From Bacteroidales bacterium (GTDB taxonomy: Bacteria > Bacteroidota > Bacteroidia > Bacteroidales > Paludibacteraceae): a stretch of DNA of 11,996 nucleotides. The notes beneath the pieces are model-generated. The model made no database searches. It saw only the letters and a program-made list of their open reading frames with translations, and was not told the origin of the DNA. Numbering within the stretch: the first letter of the stretch is position 1; the number at the start of each line of letters is the position of its first letter. Made by a program: the position numbers and the translations under genes. The stretch spans positions 1 through 11,996 of the forward strand of contig CAAFXN010000028.1 of NCBI GenBank assembly GCA_900766775.1. Direction: 5' to 3'. Positions 1 through 5,374 of this stretch are shown here, in pieces.

Positions 1-33
1 AGTTAGTGATTAGTTAGTGATTAGTTAGTGATT
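1..33. repeat. Tandem 11-bp repeat at the window edge
   Basis: Three exact copies of the 11-bp unit AGTTAGTGATT lie head to tail and probably continue past the left edge. The unit can also be read as TTAGTGA alternating with TTAG, which echoes the heptamer tracts elsewhere in this window. Bases 34-97 between it and the bspA terminator hold nothing I can identify. Confidence 0.8.
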
Positions 34-97
34 GCCGATACTCAGAGCAGCCTTCCTGCGACCTCTTTCCCGTCTCTTTCCGACCTCCATAAACAAC

Positions 98-132
98 CGA
101 GGCTGCCTAACTCAACTCGTTAGACAGCCTCG
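98..132 (-). terminator. Hairpin terminator of the BspA-like gene
   Basis: Arms 98-111 and 119-132 pair over 14 bp with one mismatch around a 7-nt loop. The hairpin starts 23 nt past the stop codon of the minus-strand BspA-like gene. In the direction of transcription it is followed by the moderately T-rich GTTGTTTATG. Position and stem strength suit an intrinsic terminator, although the T tract is weak. Confidence 0.6.
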
Positions 133-155
133 TAGTCGCTTGCAGAATGCCCTGC

Positions 156-3100
156 TTATTGAATCGTCTCGCCTAAGACGGTGTACACATCATCTCCGCG
201 AATAATCAGCACCCGCCCGTCGCGAACGACTTTGCGCGGTGCTTCCAAAGCAGCCTCAGCCTGCTCTATGCCCGTCGGGTCGCTCTCGTCCACGATGTTG
301 AACTCCTGCCAAACGGCTGCGGCGCGGTATTTCTTGCCCGAGCCGTTGGGGACGTGGACGGGGATTGCACGGTTCACGTTCTCGAAGGTCTTGCTGTCCA
401 CAGCGGGCGGCACCACAGCGTTCACCGTCATTTGACGCAGTTGGGCGCAGAGGGCAAAGCCGTTGTCGTCTATATCCTCCAGCGTGGAGGGCAGCACAAG
501 GTCTTTGAGGTATGCGCAGCCGTAGAAGGCACCGTTGCCGATGGTGGTTACGCCTTCGGGGATGGTGAGCGTCTGCAGGTTGATACATTGGAAGAACGCC
601 CATGCGCCAATGGTGGTCAGTTGGCTGTTGGCAGCAAACGTGATGTCAGCGAGGCTGCGGCAGTTCTCGAACGCGCGTTTGTGGATGGTCTTTACCGTAG
701 CGGGGATGGTGATTTCGGGCACAAACATCAGGTCCATAAAGGCGTTGGTGCCGATAGAGGTGATGTTGTTGCTCAGCGTGATGGTCTCCACCTCGTCCGC
801 AAAAGCATGCCATCCGAACTCGCTTTGGTTGTACATCTCGCCGTGTCCGTTCAGCGCAAGGGTGCCTTCCTCCAGCGTCCAAAGGATTTGGTCGCCGCAG
901 AACTCTCCGCGCACGAAGGTAGCGGTCAGGGTGCTGTCGCTCTCCATGAGGATAGTGCGGGGGTTTTCGGTGTTGCCGTCGCCCCATTGCAGGAAGCGGT
1001 AGCCCGACTCGGGGTAAGCGGTCAGCGTTGCCTCCTCGCCGAGGAAGTAGTTGCCTGCTCCGTCCACATAGCCAGCCTCAGTATCGTAGGTTACCTGCAA
1101 GGCGTAGGTAGCGATGGGGCTGAACTGCGCGGTGTAGGTGATGTCGCTCACCACTTGCAGCGTGCGGGGGTTCTCCGTGTTGCCGTCAGACCACTGCACA
1201 AATTGGCAACCCGTATGCGGAATGGCTTGGATGATGGCGGTGGGGTCGGTGCAACTATTGGCTTGCACGATGATAGCCTCACCTAAGTGCTCATCGGAGG
1301 ATGCCACCGTCAGCACCGACTCGGCGATACCTGCCAAAGGCAATGTATTCCAGTTGCTGTCATCGGTGTAGTACTCCATATAGTCGCAAGGTACATAGAT
1401 GGTGTAGGGGTTAGGGATAATTTCAAAAGCACCATAGTATCCCTGTGCTGGCGGAATCGCTGCCTTAATCGTAATAGAAGACAGCGCATCGCAGTCTTGC
1501 CAGACCCGCTCCCCCAAAGAGTTCACTGAACTCGGCAGGGTTATGCTGCGTATGCCATCGCAATCTCGGAAACAGCGTTCTCCGATGGAGGTTACTCCTT
1601 GCGGAATGTCTATCGTGCGCAGACTTTTGCAGCCCTCAAAGGCGTATGAACCTAATGTTTTCAACCCGACAGACAAGCTTACCGATTGCAATGCCGTGCA
1701 CCCATCGAAACAATAGTCCGGCAATGCAGCCACCGTGCTCGGTATGGTCATCTCTGTCAATGCCGTACAATTTTGGAAAGCAGAACTGCCTATGCTGTTG
1801 AGCAGGGTGGGCAGGGCAAGCGATTTGAGAGAGGAGCAGCCCGAAAAAGCACTTGCCCCTACCACGCTCACGCTTTGAGGTATAGTGAGTTGCCGGAGCG
1901 AGGTACAGCCGCGGAAAGCATTTTCTCCGATAGTGGTGATGGAGGTGGAGAGGAGCACATCGGTCAGGTTGGTACAGCCGTAGAAAGTGTTGTAAAGCAC
2001 CGCTACACCGTTCGGAACGGTGATTTGCTGCAAGCCGGTGCAGTTGTAGAAAGCACCATCCAAGGTGGTAACAGTTGTCGGCAGGGCTACCGTATGCAGC
2101 GAGACACAACCTCGGAACGCACCTTCATTGATGCCGGTCAAGCCTTCGCGGAGCGTGATGTTCCTCAGCGCAATACAGCCATCGAAGCAGTATTTCGGCA
2201 GACTCGCCACAGAAGCAGGGATGGTGATATCGGTCAGCGCAGTGCAGCCTTGGAAAGCACCCTCACCGATGGTGCTCAGTTGCTGATTCAGCACCACGGT
2301 CTGCAGAGCACTGTTGTCGCCAAAGGCATAATTGCCGATGGTGCTTACATTGTCGGGGAGCACCACTGTCCGCAGGCTCGGATTGCCTTGGAACGCACGC
2401 TCGCCGATAGTAACTAATGAGTTGGGCAACGAAAGAGAGGTCAGGTTGCAGCCATGGAAGGAGCCATAGCCTATCTCTGTAACACCCTCGGGAATGGTAA
2501 CGGACGTGAGGTTGCTACAGAGGTAGAAAGCACCCGTTCCGATAGTGGTCATGGAAGCAGGAATGGTAACCTGCCGTATACCCTTGCAGGAGCGGAAGGC
2601 ATTCGTGCCGAAGGAGGTGAGCGTAGAGGGCAGGTTCAGCGTGGAGCAGACGCACTCGCAGAACGCTTCTTCGCCTATGCTGACCAGCCCCTCGGGCAGA
2701 CTGACCGTTGCCAGCGAGATACATTTATAAAACGCCTGATAGGGGATAGATGAGATGCCGCTCGGAATGGTAATCGTTGTCAAACTGCCACAGTAGGCAA
2801 ATACATGTTCCCCGATAGTGGTCAGCGAAGAAGGCAGCGATACGGAAGAAAGGCTTCCGCAATCGATAAAAACATAATTACCCAGCGTGTTTACTCCCTC
2901 TTGGAGGGTAAGGGAGGTGAGCATATCGCAATCATAAAATGCTTGGTTTCCTATGCTTACCACATTGCCCGAGATAGTAAGGGCGGTGATGGCATCGCAG
3001 TTGTAAAACGCCCGCTCCCCTATGCTCGTCAGCGAAGCGGGGAAAGAGGGAGACTTGAGTTGGGTACATTCGTAGAAAGCATAATTTCCAATCGTCTCTA

Positions 3101-3458
3101 CGCCACTGCCGAACACTACGCGGGTCATGGCAGAGCAGTATTTGAACGCCCCTTCCCCAATCACCGTAACGGCATCGGGGATGGTAACGGTCTTCACCTT
3201 GTTGCAACCATAGAACGCATCGTTGCCGATGGCGGTCAGCCCTTCGGGCAGATTGATGATGATGATGTTTTCCCTGAACGAATACCACGGGGTATAATTG
3301 TAACTATTTATCCCATAACTCGGGATAGCGCCGCTACCCGTAATGGTGAGTGTACCGTTGCTAAACTCCCAAGACAGGTTGCCGCAGGTACCGCTCTCCG
3401 CCCGCATACCTATGCTGCAGCACAGCGCGAGCACAAAAAGAAAGAAGTGTTTTTTCAT
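156..3458 (-). CDS. BspA-like leucine-rich-repeat secreted surface protein with InlB-type repeats
   Basis: A 1100-residue protein, probably exported and surface-exposed, of the type that mediates adhesion or protein binding. Residues 1-20 form a signal peptide (MKKHF, then a hydrophobic core ending at SIGMRA). Residues about 22-47 are a cap (CGxLxWxxxxGTLTITGSG). Residues about 66-690 carry roughly 25 LRR_5/BspA units of about 23 residues, with the signature IGxxAFxxCxxLxxVxIPxxV. Two divergent InlB B-like repeats follow (about 715-780 and 784-849), each with QWxDGNTENPRT. A second cap (851-877) and a shorter LRR block (about 888-1035) come next, so the cap-plus-LRR module is duplicated. The last 25 residues (KVVRDGRVLIIRG..YTVLGETIQ) match a short tail common on Bacteroidales secreted proteins that resembles the start of a T9SS type A sorting domain. 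The start is fixed by the signal peptide. The gene appears monocistronic, with promoter and hairpin leader upstream and a terminator downstream. The ligand cannot be told from sequence. Confidence 0.93.
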   Translation of the reverse strand: MKKHFFLFVLALCCSIGMRAESGTCGNLSWEFSNGTLTITGSGAIPSYGINSYNYTPWYSFRENIIIINLPEGLTAIGNDAFYGCNKVKTVTIPDAVTVIGEGAFKYCSAMTRVVFGSGVETIGNYAFYECTQLKSPSFPASLTSIGERAFYNCDAITALTISGNVVSIGNQAFYDCDMLTSLTLQEGVNTLGNYVFIDCGSLSSVSLPSSLTTIGEHVFAYCGSLTTITIPSGISSIPYQAFYKCISLATVSLPEGLVSIGEEAFCECVCSTLNLPSTLTSFGTNAFRSCKGIRQVTIPASMTTIGTGAFYLCSNLTSVTIPEGVTEIGYGSFHGCNLTSLSLPNSLVTIGERAFQGNPSLRTVVLPDNVSTIGNYAFGDNSALQTVVLNQQLSTIGEGAFQGCTALTDITIPASVASLPKYCFDGCIALRNITLREGLTGINEGAFRGCVSLHTVALPTTVTTLDGAFYNCTGLQQITVPNGVAVLYNTFYGCTNLTDVLLSTSITTIGENAFRGCTSLRQLTIPQSVSVVGASAFSGCSSLKSLALPTLLNSIGSSAFQNCTALTEMTIPSTVAALPDYCFDGCTALQSVSLSVGLKTLGSYAFEGCKSLRTIDIPQGVTSIGERCFRDCDGIRSITLPSSVNSLGERVWQDCDALSSITIKAAIPPAQGYYGAFEIIPNPYTIYVPCDYMEYYTDDSNWNTLPLAGIAESVLTVASSDEHLGEAIIVQANSCTDPTAIIQAIPHTGCQFVQWSDGNTENPRTLQVVSDITYTAQFSPIATYALQVTYDTEAGYVDGAGNYFLGEEATLTAYPESGYRFLQWGDGNTENPRTILMESDSTLTATFVRGEFCGDQILWTLEEGTLALNGHGEMYNQSEFGWHAFADEVETITLSNNITSIGTNAFMDLMFVPEITIPATVKTIHKRAFENCRSLADITFAANSQLTTIGAWAFFQCINLQTLTIPEGVTTIGNGAFYGCAYLKDLVLPSTLEDIDDNGFALCAQLRQMTVNAVVPPAVDSKTFENVNRAIPVHVPNGSGKKYRAAAVWQEFNIVDESDPTGIEQAEAALEAPRKVVRDGRVLIIRGDDVYTVLGETIQ

Positions 3459-3536
3459 AATGTGTAAAAATTAAATGGTTATTATTAAAGCGTTATATGA
3501 TTCCCTCAAATAGCACTTGAAAAAGCCGCAATAGAA

Positions 3537-3634
3537 CAGTTTAGACGGTCGTTTAATTTGACCCACTAACAGGGCAGTAAATAAAGGGAAAACACACCAA
3601 AAAAGCGGGTCAATTTAAACGACCGTCTAAACTG
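3537..3634. repeat. 28-bp inverted repeat in the leader of the BspA-like gene
   Basis: Arms 3537-3564 and 3607-3634 are inverted copies, 27 of 28 positions matching, around a 42-bp spacer. The right arm also forms a smaller hairpin with its surroundings, GCGGGTCA (3605-3612) pairing with TGACCCGC (3633-3640). The element lies between the predicted promoter (3674-3704) and the start codon (3458), so it would be transcribed into a leader of about 210 nt. It could be a MITE-like remnant with terminal inverted repeats, a structured leader, or a small invertible segment. No clear target-site duplication is visible, and the spacer carries no promoter match in either orientation. Confidence 0.8.
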
Positions 3635-3673
3635 ACCCGCCTTAAAGCGTGGTAACTATCTCAAAATCTGCGG

Positions 3674-3704
3674 CAAAGATACTGCTTTTTATGGAAATAC
3701 GCAA
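3674..3704 (-). promoter_or_regulatory. Predicted Bacteroidota-type promoter of the BspA-like gene
   Basis: Read on the minus strand, TTGC (3704-3701) is followed by exactly 19 nt and then TATCTTTG (3681-3674), matching the Bacteroides -7 consensus TAnnTTTG with a TTTG-like -33 box. The same architecture, with the same 19-nt spacing, precedes the ATPase gene and the kinase operon. The nearest downstream start codon is that of the BspA-like gene at 3458. Confidence 0.7.
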
Positions 3705-3754
3705 GCATTTTTAGTAAAAAAATGCGGATAATATGCCTTTGTCCCCCAATCCTG

Positions 3755-3883
3755 CCCCTCCCCCAGCCCCGAAGGGGCGACATAAACCAGCATGGTGGCT
3801 CGCCCCCACGAATGCGTCGCAACCCCTACATACAAGCCGAGATTTATCCCGAATTGTCGGGAAGGGGCGAAATAACTCATTAG
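3755..3883. repeat. Dispersed repeat R5, copy A
   Basis: About 130 bp nearly identical to 5235-5362, with a related shorter copy at 11364-11420. It holds several short palindromes: CCCCGAAGGGG, a GC-rich arm pair around 3797-3818, and CCCGA/TCGGG near the right end. It lies between the 3' end of the ATPase gene and the promoter of the BspA-like gene, so it may act as a terminator or RNA-stabilising structure. Short open frames across it on both strands are products of the repeat, not genes. Confidence 0.85.
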
Positions 3884-3907
3884 ACAAACGAAAAGCGGTG
3901 TGCGGAC

Positions 3908-5095
3908 TTATTCAAACAGTTGCCGCAAATCCATTCGCAGGAAGGTTTCGCAATCCAGTCCGTCGGCTCCGATAACCAACGAACGGAAAGGCTGAAACTT
4001 GTTGGCGAACTTAACTAATCCCGCATTCATGCTACGCCGCCCCGACTTCACCTCAATAGCGATGGTCTTAGTGCGTCTGGATAGTACAAAGTCCACTTCG
4101 TCATTCCGCTCTCTCCAATAGTACAATTGGTAGTCGCATATAGGGGCTTGGCTAATCAGATAGGAACCGATAGCGGACTCTACATATCGTCCCCATTCCT
4201 CCGGCGAGAGCAAGGCTTGCTCTAAACGTATGTCGCGGTAAACAGTCCGAAATGCAGGGTTGTGCACCTGAAACTTGGGCACGGATTGGTATTTGCGCGC
4301 TGTATCTACCGCGAACTTCTTCAATCCGCCCAGCAGACCTGCCTCGTCCAGCAACGACAAGTAGCCGGCAATAGTGCTCACATTGCCTGCGTCTTGCAAC
4401 TGTGCCACCACTTTCGTGAGGGACAACTCTTGCCCCGAGTAGCAGCAACCGATTTCGAAGAGTTGACGCATAAGTTGCGGCTTCATAATTTTCGTGGAGA
4501 GGAAGACATCCTTGGAGATGGCGGGCTCAATCAGCGAATCAATCACATATTGTTTCCATCGATAGAAATCGCCAATCAAAGGAACAGCACCAGGGAAACC
4601 GCCATAATAGACGTATTGTGTCCAATCCATACCGAATGCCTCTTGCATCTCGGTGAGCGTCCAGTGGGGAAGGCGGATAAGTTCAAACCGCCCTGCCAAC
4701 GACTCGGTCAGTCCCTGCATTATCAGCGTCCTTGACGAACCTAAAAGTACCACTTTCAGATTACGTTTCTCGCGGGTGTCTCTATCCCACTCGGATTTTA
4801 CCGTCTCGCTCCAGTTGGTAATCTTCTGTATTTCATCCACTACCAACAGGTGTTCTGCTTCGTTATTCACTTGCATTTTCATGCGAGCCGTCTCCCATAC
4901 TTGCGCCAGCCAGTCGCGAGAGACATTGGGCACATCGTCGGCAGTATAACTGTCAAACGGCAACGAGTAGTCCTCCAAAACTTGTTGAATAAGGGTCGTT
5001 TTCCCGACCTGACGAGGACCTATTAGCACCTGAATGTGCATTCTTTGCTCGTTTAGACGGCTTATAACTTGCTGATAATAAATGCGTTTGTACAT
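3908..5095 (-). CDS. AAA-family ATPase with C-terminal DUF4143 domain
   Basis: A 395-residue protein of the common AAA_14 plus DUF4143 family, whose cellular role is not established. The N-terminal ATPase has a Walker A motif GPRQVGKTT (26-34), Walker B LLVVDE (83-88), a sensor-1-like GSS (119-121) and the family motif SLAGRFE (132-138). The C-terminal half has the DUF4143 pattern, ending in YYWRERNDEVDFVL (325-338) and IAIEVKSG (345-352). The D/E, ExK arrangement of these motifs resembles a PD-(D/E)XK nuclease-like fold; whether it cuts DNA is unknown. Length is normal for the family and all nucleotide-binding motifs are intact. It is a single-gene unit with its own promoter at 5165-5195 and repeated TGTTCAA boxes just upstream of the start, which suggests regulated expression. 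Such genes are often strain-variable and sit among repeats, as here. No toxin or antitoxin partner is visible. Confidence 0.93.
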   Translation of the reverse strand: MYKRIYYQQVISRLNEQRMHIQVLIGPRQVGKTTLIQQVLEDYSLPFDSYTADDVPNVSRDWLAQVWETARMKMQVNNEAEHLLVVDEIQKITNWSETVKSEWDRDTREKRNLKVVLLGSSRTLIMQGLTESLAGRFELIRLPHWTLTEMQEAFGMDWTQYVYYGGFPGAVPLIGDFYRWKQYVIDSLIEPAISKDVFLSTKIMKPQLMRQLFEIGCCYSGQELSLTKVVAQLQDAGNVSTIAGYLSLLDEAGLLGGLKKFAVDTARKYQSVPKFQVHNPAFRTVYRDIRLEQALLSPEEWGRYVESAIGSYLISQAPICDYQLYYWRERNDEVDFVLSRRTKTIAIEVKSGRRSMNAGLVKFANKFQPFRSLVIGADGLDCETFLRMDLRQLFE

Positions 5096-5107
5096 ACCTT
5101 TACAAAA

Positions 5108-5158
5108 TGTTCAATCCGACTCTACAAAATGTTCAATGAATTGAACAAAAATGTTCAA
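5108..5158. promoter_or_regulatory. Candidate operator: TGTTCAA boxes with exact 22-bp period
   Basis: TGTTCAA occurs at 5108, 5130 and 5152, spaced exactly 22 bp apart. An inverted copy, ATTGAACA, at 5140-5147 makes a perfect palindrome with the middle box (TGTTCAAT-GA-ATTGAACA, 5130-5147). The cluster covers the expected transcription start and leader of the ATPase gene, between its -7 box and start codon. About two helical turns between boxes fits cooperative binding of a dimeric regulator on one DNA face. No regulator gene is adjacent. Confidence 0.55.
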
Positions 5159-5164
5159 CCGCTG

Positions 5165-5195
5165 CAAAGGTACTGCTTTTTGGTGAAATATGCAA
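5165..5195 (-). promoter_or_regulatory. Predicted Bacteroidota-type promoter of the ATPase gene
   Basis: On the minus strand, TTGC (5195-5192), a 19-nt spacer and TACCTTTG (5172-5165) match the -33/-7 consensus of the Bacteroides primary sigma factor. The spacer is strongly similar to that of the promoter at 3674-3704, including a shared AAAAAGCAG before the -7 box. It lies about 70 nt upstream of the ATPase start codon at 5095. Confidence 0.7.
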
Positions 5196-5234
5196 GCGAT
5201 TTTGAAAAAAAAGTAATAATTTACGATAGGACAT

Positions 5235-5362
5235 CCCCTCCCCAGCCCCGAAGGGGCGACATAAACCAGCGTGGGGGCTTGCCCCCACGAATGCGTCGCA
5301 ACCCCTACATACAAGCCGAGATTTATCCCGACTTGTCGGGAAGGGGCGACATAACTAATTAG
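5235..5362. repeat. Dispersed repeat R5, copy B
   Basis: Nearly identical to 3755-3883. Its internal palindromes are CCCCGAAGGGG, GTGGGGGC/GCCCCCAC (about 5271-5289) and CCCGACTTGTCGGG. It begins just past the stop of the DUF5686-type gene and precedes the ATPase promoter, the same arrangement as copy A. Like copy A it yields short spurious open frames. Confidence 0.85.
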
Positions 5363-5374
5363 GTGCAGAACTAA

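Noticed and set aside
354..1286. Long plus-strand open frame opposite the BspA-like gene (310 codons), and others like it to 3467
   Set aside because: They are antisense shadows of the repetitive LRR coding sequence, with low-complexity composition and no recognisable domain or upstream signals.
156..3458. CRISPR-like periodicity
   Set aside because: The regular spacing of about 69 bp is that of LRR codons, with imperfect repeats inside an intact reading frame; no true spacers or cas genes.
3537..3634. Complete insertion sequence
   Set aside because: The inverted repeats enclose only 42 bp, with no transposase and no visible target duplication.
3689..3880. Small minus-strand open frame across repeat R5 (and its counterpart at 5111-5314)
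   Set aside because: Both translate the same repeat (YVGVATHSWG) and have no other support, so they are repeat artefacts.
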